Shown here piece after piece: positions 51,097 to 58,606 of a DNA stretch of 64,000 nucleotides. The notes under the pieces are model-generated. The model was given only the letters and a program-made list of their open reading frames with translations, was not told the DNA's origin and made no database searches. Position numbers and translations under genes: made by a program. Within the stretch, counting starts at the first letter, position 1; each line of letters begins with the position of its first letter. The stretch is from Rhodopirellula islandica (GTDB lineage Bacteria > Planctomycetota > Planctomycetia > Pirellulales > Pirellulaceae): positions 43,501-107,500 of the forward strand of contig NZ_LECT01000046.1 of the NCBI RefSeq assembly GCF_001027925.1, given 5' to 3'.

Positions 51097-52689
51097 TCAC
51101 TTCTTTTCGCGAGCGGCCAGGACAGCTTCGGGGGTGGCGGTCTTGATTGCCAGCGATCGTCGTCCGACGGTGGCGATGGAGAGCAAGATGGCGATCATGC
51201 CGCAGGTCGCCAAGGATCCGATCAGCAGGTCGGACACGCTTCGTTCGACAATCATGCCGATGGTCCAGACCCAGTTGGTGATTTGCCAGGCGGAGTAATC
51301 GTATTGGCGGTAATCGTTCAGATGCAGCCCGATGGCGTAGGGCACCAGCGCGGTCAGCACGGCGACCACAATGAACGCGGCCAATCCAATTTCGACTCGC
51401 GGGTTGTTGTTGATCCGGACCAACGCCACGATCCAGCGGACGCAAAACAGGAACACGACCAAGTACGACGTGTAGGCGATGACCAAGTGAAACAGCATGT
51501 TCATTGCACCGGCCGGGGCTCGCATTCCCACGACTGATTCGGTTCGATAGGCAGCGAGCAACAGCACCGATGAGACCAGGACCGATCCAAGGCTGGCAAA
51601 CACGAGTCCCGTCGCCGGGCCGGGGGTCAGGAAGGTGAGTGTCAACCGACTGAGGAAGTTGCCAGGCAGTTCACGTTGAATTCGCGGGGTCAGGCTGTTG
51701 GATTCAGCCGCCATCATCGATCCTGCGCCGGTCCAGACACCTGCCAGTGTCAATGCGACCGGGAGCCACAGGATCATTCCTTCCTGGTTTTCGCCCGGGT
51801 TCCACTCCATTGCAAAGGTCGCCAAGCCAACGAGCGTGGCAGTGAGCACCAAGATCGACCAGCGGATGCCGCTGGACCGGTTTTCACTTTCGGGCGTGAG
51901 TTGCGCGGCGGTGGTCGTGAGCAGCAAGTGGCTGATGCAGGCCGCGGTCAGCAGGCTGGCGACGAAAATGAACGCGGTCCAACCTGCATCCAAGGGATTG
52001 CCATACCAAATCAGTGCCACCGCAGCGGCCCCGACCAAGTACTCACACAGCATCAAGACCATCAACACCACGAGCAACGTTGAGATCCGTCCGGTCCGAC
52101 CGCGAGCGAGCGGTGCAAACGACAGGGCAACCACAGTCAGCAGCAACCCGCTGGCGATCAGCATCGCCATGATCAGTCCCACGGTGGGCAAGTCGATGCC
52201 ACGCAGCGTGTAGGCGTAAGCCACGCAGGGAAACAGCGTGATCAGGTACAGCATCATCTGCAGCGAGGCGCTGGCCAGTTTGCCCATCACGATTTGCCAG
52301 GCACTCAGCGAGGTGATCGAAAGCAGTTCCAGTGTCCCGTCGTCGATTTCGGCTTCGAGGGACCGGTAGGCCGCCAGCGGAACGATCAGCAGCATCGGCA
52401 CGGCGAGCACGAAGTAGTAGCCGATCAACAACCGAGGTGCTGAGGGCGACGTGTAGATCTGGGGCATCAGCATCAGACTGCCGATCACGGTCCATGCGAA
52501 GGCGGCGATCAGCAGGACGGAGAAGGTGACGACAAACTGCCGGCTCTTGAGGGCTTGGCGAGTTTCTTTGATCAGGATCGGATTGAGTTTGTCGCCTGTC
52601 CGCTCGGCCCACTCGTCCAAACGCAGCAACCACGAGGCCACGTTTTTTGAGACGGACGCATTGGGTTCCGAAAGCGATGCGGTGCTCAT
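51097..52689 (-). CDS. ABC-2 type transporter permease
   Basis: A 530-aa membrane protein with about twelve hydrophobic segments. The N-terminal pattern LNPILIKETRQALKSRQFVVTFSVLLIAAFAW and LEAEIDDGTLELLSITSLSAWQIVMGKLASA is typical of ABC-2 permeases, in which the short helix at the membrane edge contacts the ATPase. The second half contains further helices around VGLATFAMEW and IAYTSYLVVFLFCVRWIVALV. No ATPase gene adjoins it, but the ABC ATPase at 54784-55917 on the same strand, with two genes between, is a possible partner. The substrate is unknown. Confidence 0.83.
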   Translation of the reverse strand: MSTASLSEPNASVSKNVASWLLRLDEWAERTGDKLNPILIKETRQALKSRQFVVTFSVLLIAAFAWTVIGSLMLMPQIYTSPSAPRLLIGYYFVLAVPMLLIVPLAAYRSLEAEIDDGTLELLSITSLSAWQIVMGKLASASLQMMLYLITLFPCVAYAYTLRGIDLPTVGLIMAMLIASGLLLTVVALSFAPLARGRTGRISTLLVVLMVLMLCEYLVGAAAVALIWYGNPLDAGWTAFIFVASLLTAACISHLLLTTTAAQLTPESENRSSGIRWSILVLTATLVGLATFAMEWNPGENQEGMILWLPVALTLAGVWTGAGSMMAAESNSLTPRIQRELPGNFLSRLTLTFLTPGPATGLVFASLGSVLVSSVLLLAAYRTESVVGMRAPAGAMNMLFHLVIAYTSYLVVFLFCVRWIVALVRINNNPRVEIGLAAFIVVAVLTALVPYAIGLHLNDYRQYDYSAWQITNWVWTIGMIVERSVSDLLIGSLATCGMIAILLSIATVGRRSLAIKTATPEAVLAAREKK

Positions 52690-52849
52690 GCGATTTCAAC
52701 AAGAGAAGAAGGATAGGTGTCGCCCTGAATGATACCGGGTTTTGCCGGTGAAGAGGGAGTTCGAGCGGATGCTCTCGCGTTCAGCACGTTCATCCGCGAG
52801 CAGGGTAGAATTTCGACAGCACTTCCAATCCTCGAACTTCGAGCTCGTC

Positions 52850-53650
52850 ATGTCCGGTTCGCCTGATCCCCTCGTTCCTGAGAATCCCTACGCCGAGACG
52901 ATGCCGGTGGAGGCTCAGGTGGTTGGGCAGAGCGGTTTCAACTCGGGATGTTGGATCGCTCCCCTCTTGGGGTTCGCGTTGGTGGGGGTGCTTGTCTGTG
53001 GAGGCATCTTGGTAGGCCTCATGCTTCCAGCGGTTGAGGCGGCACGTGAGGCGGCTCGACGAATGAGTTGCAGCAACAACATGAAACAGATTGGGCTGGC
53101 GCTGCACAACTATCACGCCGCGTACAAGCAATTGCCACCCGCGTACACAGTCGACGAGGATGGCAACAAACTGCACAGTTGGCGAGTGGCGATTCTGCCC
53201 TTCATGGAGCAGCAAGCCCTGTATCAACAGATTGATCTTTCAAAACCATGGGATGCGCCGGAGAACGCAGTGGTGGCATCCACCGTGGTGTCCGCTTATG
53301 CCTGCCCTTCCAAGGTGGGCGATCCGTTGATGACCACTTACGTTGCGGTGGTGGATCCTTCGGGCATGTTCGAGGGCGCGATCCCGACAGAGTTCAAGCA
53401 GGCGACCGATGGTTTGTCCAACACCATTTTGTTGGTCGAGACCGAGCATGAAAACGAGGTCCACTGGATGAGCCCTGAGGACATCGACCTGCAAACCTTG
53501 TTAGCTCGATCTGAGGACGATTCTCACCAGGGTGGTGGGCACGTCGTGCTAGGCGATGGGGCCGTGCAGTTCATCACCAATTCCATCGAGGTCGGGCTGT
53601 TGGAGGCCTTGGTGACCAAGGATGGGGGCGAAGGATTTTCAGGCCTCTGA
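52850..53650 (+). CDS. DUF1559-type pilin-like protein
   Basis: A 266-aa protein with the planctomycete DUF1559 pattern. A short soluble N-terminus is followed by a membrane helix (WIAPLLGFALVGVLVCGGILVGLMLPAVEAAREAARRMSCSNNMKQIGLALHNYH). The end of that block is the typical DUF1559 entry sequence. Then come VDEDGNKLHSWRVAILPFMEQQALYQQIDLSKPWD, YACPSK and the C-terminal GGGHVVLGDGAVQFI motif. The usual type IV pilin N-methylation start is lacking; here the protein has a plain membrane anchor instead. ATG 52850 is preferred to 52742 because the extra residues are not conserved. Function unknown. Confidence 0.83.
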   Translation: MSGSPDPLVPENPYAETMPVEAQVVGQSGFNSGCWIAPLLGFALVGVLVCGGILVGLMLPAVEAAREAARRMSCSNNMKQIGLALHNYHAAYKQLPPAYTVDEDGNKLHSWRVAILPFMEQQALYQQIDLSKPWDAPENAVVASTVVSAYACPSKVGDPLMTTYVAVVDPSGMFEGAIPTEFKQATDGLSNTILLVETEHENEVHWMSPEDIDLQTLLARSEDDSHQGGGHVVLGDGAVQFITNSIEVGLLEALVTKDGGEGFSGL

Positions 53651-53680
53651 GGAACCGTTCGGAATTGAGTTTGGCTGTTG

Positions 53681-53780
53681 CGAAGCGGCGCGAGCCGCCC
53701 GGTGTGTCACCGGAGGGCTCGCGCCCTTCCGCTATCTTTTGAAATCCCGAAGTTGTTTTCGAATGGTTCCTGCGCCAATT
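53681..53780. repeat. Three-hairpin dispersed repeat, second copy
   Basis: Hairpins GCGGC-GCGA-GCCGC, CCGGTG-TGT-CACCGG and GGGC-TCGC-GCCC (53685-53730) are bracketed by AGCGG and CCGCT, as in the copy at 38226. It lies 30 bases after the stop of the DUF1559 gene and ends at the stop of the minus-strand methyltransferase, so it sits between two convergent genes. Confidence 0.75.
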
Positions 53781-53782
53781 TG

Positions 53783-54787
53783 TCAGCTCGTGCGAGTGAT
53801 TCGCCAGCACCGGTGAATGCGTCGATTGCGGAAGTCTTCCGGGACGGTTTGCCGGCTGATTTCGTGGACTTTGGTTCCCGGGAAAGCGGATTCGTCCATC
53901 TGAAATTGTCGGTAGTTATTCGAGAAGTAGAGAACGCCGTCTCGCGAGATGTGCTTGAGGGTTTGCTGCAGCAGATCCTTGTAGTCGTCTTGCACGACCC
54001 AATCCTTTTGGGTGCGTTTGCTGTTGCTGAACGTAGGTGGGTCGACGAAAGCGACATCGAAAACAGCGGTGGCAGGAAGGTTTTTGATGAATGCCATCGC
54101 GTCCTCGGCGATGAATTCGTGTGAGTCGCCTCCGAACCCATTCAGGTGCATGTTCTCTTTCGCCCACGTCAGGTACGTGTTCGACAGATCGACGGTGGTG
54201 GTGGATGCGGCACCTCCATCGGCGGCGTAGACCGTGAACGAACCCGTGTAGGCGAACAGGTTGAGGAATCGTTTGCCAGTGACCTCGTCACGGACCATGG
54301 ACCGCGTGATCCGGTGATCGAGAAACAACCCCGTGTCGATGTAGTCCGACAAATTGACTTGGAATTTCAGCCCGCCCTCGTGAGCTTCGATCTGGTAGTG
54401 ACGGCTGGCAACGGTTTCGTGCTGGGCGGTTCCACGTTGTCGTTTGCGTTGTTTGAAGAACACTTTGGAACGCGGCACATCCAGCGTCTTTGCGGCGACC
54501 TTCACCATGTGTTCCAGCCACACCGTGTGTTCGTCATCGCTGCGGTCGTGGGGGCGTTCAAATTCTCCGATGTGCAAGTGGTCTTCGTAGCGATCGACGA
54601 CCAAGGGGACTTCGGGGACATCACGCTCGTACAATCGGTAGCAGGTGATGTCTTGTTTGGTGGGCCAACGGCGGAGGTGCTTGGCGCGTTTTCGAAGTCG
54701 TGCGGCGAACTCTTCGCTTTGTCGCGCGGTGACTTCGGGCGAGGGCAGGGGGGTGACGGGTTTGGGTGGGGTAAAGAAATCGCTCAT
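53783..54787 (-). CDS. 23S rRNA methyltransferase, RlmK-like domain
   Basis: A 334-aa SAM-dependent methyltransferase. The sequence KQRKRQRGTAQHE corresponds to the linker of RlmK/RlmI proteins; KFQVNLSDYIDTGLFLDHRITRSMV precedes motif I, FLNLFAYTGSFTVYAADGGA. The catalytic-type motif is VDPPTFSNSKRTQKDWVVQDDYKDLL. In E. coli the same domain is the C-terminal half of RlmKL, which methylates 23S rRNA at position 2069. The THUMP/RlmL half is absent, so this is a stand-alone domain. The start overlaps the stop of the ABC ATPase gene by four bases. Confidence 0.87.
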   Translation of the reverse strand: MSDFFTPPKPVTPLPSPEVTARQSEEFAARLRKRAKHLRRWPTKQDITCYRLYERDVPEVPLVVDRYEDHLHIGEFERPHDRSDDEHTVWLEHMVKVAAKTLDVPRSKVFFKQRKRQRGTAQHETVASRHYQIEAHEGGLKFQVNLSDYIDTGLFLDHRITRSMVRDEVTGKRFLNLFAYTGSFTVYAADGGAASTTTVDLSNTYLTWAKENMHLNGFGGDSHEFIAEDAMAFIKNLPATAVFDVAFVDPPTFSNSKRTQKDWVVQDDYKDLLQQTLKHISRDGVLYFSNNYRQFQMDESAFPGTKVHEISRQTVPEDFRNRRIHRCWRITRTS

Positions 54788-55917
54788 TGAACCAGACCTT
54801 CGGTGACCTGGAGGAAGACATCCTCGAGGCTCTTTTTGTGTGCGGCAACCTCAGCGATGAGAAACCCTTGTCCAATCAACCAGGCGACCAAGTTGGCTTG
54901 ATCACGAACATCACCTTCGAATTCGAATCGCACGAGTTCGCCATCGACGACGACTTGGGATGCGGGAGGAAGGGATTGATCGCCGCTGTTGGCGGATGAC
55001 GTTTCGACGGAGGCGCCGTTGGAATTCGACGTTGGGGTGGAATTGGACGTGGGGGGGTTGGAAGATTGTTCGGCGAGATGCTTGCGGATCAAGTCCCCCG
55101 CTTCGCCCGCGCGTTCGAGCACTCGCAGAGTGAGTTCGCGATGTTGGGCGCGTTGACGTTGGATGTCTTCGACGCTGCCGGTCGCCAGCAGTTGGCCTTG
55201 TTCGATGATGCCGACGCTGTCGCACATCTCGGCCAGTTCAGTCAGGATGTGACTGCTGATCAAGACTGTTTTTCCGCGATTGGCCAATTGGCGAATCATT
55301 TGTCGCAATTGAATTCGGGCTCGCGGGTCCAATCCGGCGGCCGGTTCATCGAGAATCAAAACGGCGGGGTCGTGGACCAAGGCTCGGCCGAGACAAAGAC
55401 GTTGCTTCATGCCCTTGCTCAAGCCCCGAATCGGTTTGTCTTTCATGCCGACTGTGCCGGTGAATTCCAGCACCTCTCGCAACCGCCGGGTGCGATCGCG
55501 ACCGGTCAAGCCGTAGGCACGAGCGAAGAAGTCCAGGTACTCCTCGCAATTGACGTCGCGGTAGGTGCCGAAGCTGTCGGGCATGAATCCCAATCGGCTG
55601 CGGACGAGTTCGGGGTCGTTGACGACGGAGAACCCATCGACGAACGCATCGCCAAAGCTGGGCAGATCCAACGTCGCGAGGATTCGCATCGACGTGGTTT
55701 TTCCCGCACCGTTGGGGCCGATGTAGCCAAACACGTGTCCCCGACGAACCGAGAACGAGATGTCATGGACGGCGTGTGTCTTGCCAAAGTAGCGGTGCAG
55801 TCGGCGGAGTTCGATGCAATCGGCGGTGCCGGAGTGGACTCCGGACATGCTGGGGTTGTTCGGCGACGTGTTCGCGGGTTGCGAGGTCGATTGGGAGTCT
55901 TGCGAAGTCGTGCTCAT
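54784..55917 (-). CDS. ABC transporter ATP-binding protein
   Basis: A 377-aa ATPase of an ABC exporter. Walker A is GPNGAGKT (residues 67-74), the signature GLSKGMKQRLCLGRAL, and Walker B VLILDEPAAGLDPRAR with the His switch in VLISSHILTELAEMC. The first 35 residues are Ser/Thr-rich and disordered. The C-terminal third contains a low-complexity Ser/Asn/Thr stretch before a final beta segment ending HKKSLEDVFLQVTEGLVQ, typical of ABC-2 exporter ATPases. It overlaps by four bases both the membrane protein gene upstream and the methyltransferase gene downstream. Its permease may be the gene at 51097. Confidence 0.93.
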   Translation of the reverse strand: MSTTSQDSQSTSQPANTSPNNPSMSGVHSGTADCIELRRLHRYFGKTHAVHDISFSVRRGHVFGYIGPNGAGKTTSMRILATLDLPSFGDAFVDGFSVVNDPELVRSRLGFMPDSFGTYRDVNCEEYLDFFARAYGLTGRDRTRRLREVLEFTGTVGMKDKPIRGLSKGMKQRLCLGRALVHDPAVLILDEPAAGLDPRARIQLRQMIRQLANRGKTVLISSHILTELAEMCDSVGIIEQGQLLATGSVEDIQRQRAQHRELTLRVLERAGEAGDLIRKHLAEQSSNPPTSNSTPTSNSNGASVETSSANSGDQSLPPASQVVVDGELVRFEFEGDVRDQANLVAWLIGQGFLIAEVAAHKKSLEDVFLQVTEGLVQ

Positions 55918-58235
55918 GGCAGGTCTCCCATCACAAAGTGGATGCTGTTTTCGATGGAGATCCCCTCGATCGCTGGGACGTCGTCGGACAACTCTGCGAG
56001 GGCGATGTAAGAGCGATTGGGAAGTGACTTGCCCAATTGCATTCGTTGCTGCAGTTCGTACTCAAACACACCATCGGTGGGTGCGGCGGTCAGGCCGAGT
56101 GTCGATCGGATTTTGTTGATGACGTCAAATGTCTCGGTCAGCAAGCGGCGACGCGCTTGGCCATTTGTGGAGTCGGATTGACGGTTCGTTTTGGAGTTCA
56201 CCAACCATTGGCGTTTGTACCAATCCCCCATCAACTTGGACGCGTCGAGGGAGGTGACCAGTTTGGCACGAGCGGATTCGCCCGAGCTGACATCGTCCGC
56301 TAGGAAGAACAGCCCATCCTGGTCTCGGATCAAGACGCTTTGCAGGTCCAGTTCGCATTCGTTCTTCAGTTCCACACTGACTCGTTTGACGGCGTCCGAT
56401 TCCGATTTTGTGATGCGGACCGTGCCAAATTGATCGCGGGGTTGTTCGACCACGAACTGGCGTTGTTGGCGACTGGGGAGCAGTCGGCTGGAGAAGCGGA
56501 TTTCGTCGTCGGTGACGCTCACTGTTCCGCGGGGGTCGAAACGTTGGTTGATTCGGTCTTCCCAGCTTGTTTCTTCATTGTCGAGCAACAGCGTCACGGA
56601 CGCATTGGCTGGGAAACGCAGTCCGTTGGAGGGACGAATGCCGGCGAAATAGGTTGAACGCGTTCGAGACATGGCGTCGCCGTCGGCGTTGGCCCAAGTG
56701 ATTTGTCGGGCTCGCAGTCGCGTGCCGAACCCATCCGCGATGATTCCGTATCCCATCATCGCGACGGTGGTGGCAATGGCGAGTACGGGAGCGATCAAGA
56801 ACATCAGGTAGCTGCGTCCGCTCTTGGTCGTTTTTCGGTAAGCCACCGGTCCGACCAGGATCACGAACAATCCCAGGAATCCCATGAAGGTGTAGACCGG
56901 GGGTTGCGAGACACCGGGGATCATCCATTCAAAGAAGCGTTGGGTGCCGATCATCGGATCGACACCGCGACGCAGGGTTCGATGGGCATGGAACCCGAGG
57001 AGGTTTTTCGTGGTTCGCCAATCCAAGATGCTGACGGGTTCATCGTCTTGATGAGCGGGCAGTTGGATGAGCAGGCCCGCTTGCAGTGGAAAGGCCTGCA
57101 TGCCCATTTCCGTTCCCAGTCGGGTGTTGGCATGGTTGGCAAAGGCATTCGCGAATGAGCGACGAAATTTTTCAATTGCGTCGATGCCTCGCTGAGTCGC
57201 CTCGTCGACTTGTTGGTTGACCGCGTACATTCGGCCCCAGTTGTTCGACATTTCTGCTGCGCCGGTGCGAAGCGATTGCAACGCGGAGATGGCGTAGGCA
57301 TCGATGGTGGCAGCATCCAGAGTCGAGGCCGAGGAACTGATTCTTTGAATGTCGTTTTTTTGCTCTGGTGGCGTCCCACGGATCAGGATTACGCCGCCAC
57401 CACGGACCCACTGCATCAGGGGTTTCCACCAAGACGGTTGTTCGGCCTGGAACTTCAGGTAGTCCTCTCGGTGAATGACCACCGCATCAAAGGGGAGCCA
57501 CGAACGCCAATCGAGAGGCAGTTCATCGGGAGCGTGTGACTGGACGGCAACAAACGGTTCGTTGACTCGGCCGTCTTCATTGACCCGGAGTTGTTCGGGT
57601 TGAAGCACGTCGGCGTCCCACTGCATGTCGAAGGTTGATTCGATCAGCGATTGCAGGGATTTTTCGCGGAGGTCCTGGTCTTGCTCGGAGTTGATCCAGA
57701 TCAATCGCCAGCGCAGTTCGTTGCGAATGCCTTCATTGATCGCGGTGTATCGCTGGAGGGACTTGCCGATTTCATTGGGGACTGGGGTGATGGATTGCCC
57801 GTTTTCCAAGATCGAAACTTCGTAGGCGTCCCCGTAAGATGTTTTGGGAACGTGCCGGACGATCGTTTGCTGGGTCGACTTTTCGGGGATTTGGAATGGG
57901 ATTTCCACTTCCAGCGCCGACTGCGGTGGGCTGTGCCCGTCTCCGCGAGGACTCAGCAGCAAGGTGAAGTTGAGATCGGCCGTGGTGGGGCCGCCCGTGG
58001 TCATGAAATCGATCTCGACACGCTGTGTTTCAGGGATGTCGGGGGCGGAAAGACGGACGTTGATTTGGTACCCCAGCCGATTGACGCGGCCACGCGGGAA
58101 TGCCGTGCCGTTGTTGCCGTCGTTGATCCAGAGACTTTGACCGCCCGGGGAGGGCTGTGCCAAGGCGTTGGGCGAAACAAATCCGGTCAGCAGGCAGGCA
58201 GCCATGACCCCGAAAGCAAGCGTCGAGCGATTCAT
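55914..58235 (-). CDS. Large membrane protein associated with an ABC exporter
   Basis: A 773-aa exported or membrane protein. The signal peptide starts at ATG 58235 (NRSTLAFGVMAACLLTGFVS). The first half looks like a beta domain followed by a glutamine amidotransferase-like fold (WLPFDAVVIHREDYLKFQAEQPSW, QWVRGGGVILIRGTPPE). Two membrane segments lie near residues 435-480 (YTFMGFLGLFVILVGPVAY and LMFLIAPVLAIATTVAMMGYG). After that comes a second beta-rich domain of about 290 residues. This layout is seen in membrane proteins next to ABC-2 exporter ATPases, as in gliding-type transporters, but no exact family is named. It overlaps both neighbours by four bases. The extended frame to 58610 lies over another gene. 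Confidence 0.75.
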   Translation of the reverse strand: MNRSTLAFGVMAACLLTGFVSPNALAQPSPGGQSLWINDGNNGTAFPRGRVNRLGYQINVRLSAPDIPETQRVEIDFMTTGGPTTADLNFTLLLSPRGDGHSPPQSALEVEIPFQIPEKSTQQTIVRHVPKTSYGDAYEVSILENGQSITPVPNEIGKSLQRYTAINEGIRNELRWRLIWINSEQDQDLREKSLQSLIESTFDMQWDADVLQPEQLRVNEDGRVNEPFVAVQSHAPDELPLDWRSWLPFDAVVIHREDYLKFQAEQPSWWKPLMQWVRGGGVILIRGTPPEQKNDIQRISSSASTLDAATIDAYAISALQSLRTGAAEMSNNWGRMYAVNQQVDEATQRGIDAIEKFRRSFANAFANHANTRLGTEMGMQAFPLQAGLLIQLPAHQDDEPVSILDWRTTKNLLGFHAHRTLRRGVDPMIGTQRFFEWMIPGVSQPPVYTFMGFLGLFVILVGPVAYRKTTKSGRSYLMFLIAPVLAIATTVAMMGYGIIADGFGTRLRARQITWANADGDAMSRTRSTYFAGIRPSNGLRFPANASVTLLLDNEETSWEDRINQRFDPRGTVSVTDDEIRFSSRLLPSRQQRQFVVEQPRDQFGTVRITKSESDAVKRVSVELKNECELDLQSVLIRDQDGLFFLADDVSSGESARAKLVTSLDASKLMGDWYKRQWLVNSKTNRQSDSTNGQARRRLLTETFDVINKIRSTLGLTAAPTDGVFEYELQQRMQLGKSLPNRSYIALAELSDDVPAIEGISIENSIHFVMGDLP

Positions 58236-58582
58236 AGTTCTCTCTCCCGAGGCTTGAGCAACTGCGGCGGCAATTCGTCTTTGGCGAACGGGCTGCCTTG
58301 TCGAGATTGGTCGACGCGACCGATGGTCAGCCGCGCGACCAGCCAAGAAACCAGAAAGGCAAACGCGGCGATGGCGAAGAAGGCGGCGAAAAAGCCGAGC
58401 GCAGCAAGAGCGGCTTTGGCAAACACGGCTCCGTTGCCCGCCGCTCGTGTGATGGCGGCAAGGAGGGCAGCGACTGCCGTGATTGCCATCATCATGCGGA
58501 AGGAAATGCGAGGCAGCACACGGCTGCGGATGACCGGTTGGATCGACGGCGTGGGCGTGATGATCGGTTCGGGGGCAGACAT
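58232..58582 (-). CDS. Small membrane protein of the ppk1-ABC operon
   Basis: A 116-aa protein with two hydrophobic stretches: ISFRMMMAITAVAALLAAITRAAG and AVFAKAALAALGFFAAFFAIAAFAFLVSWLVARL. It starts at ATG 58582 (MSAPEPIITPTPSIQP), 24 bases after the ppk1 stop, and its own stop overlaps the start of the next gene by four bases (ATGA). It has no recognised domain. The tight spacing and overlap show that it is a real gene of this operon. Confidence 0.72.
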   Translation of the reverse strand: MSAPEPIITPTPSIQPVIRSRVLPRISFRMMMAITAVAALLAAITRAAGNGAVFAKAALAALGFFAAFFAIAAFAFLVSWLVARLTIGRVDQSRQGSPFAKDELPPQLLKPREREL

Positions 58583-58606
58583 GCGCTGTGTCAATCAGAG
58601 ACGAGA

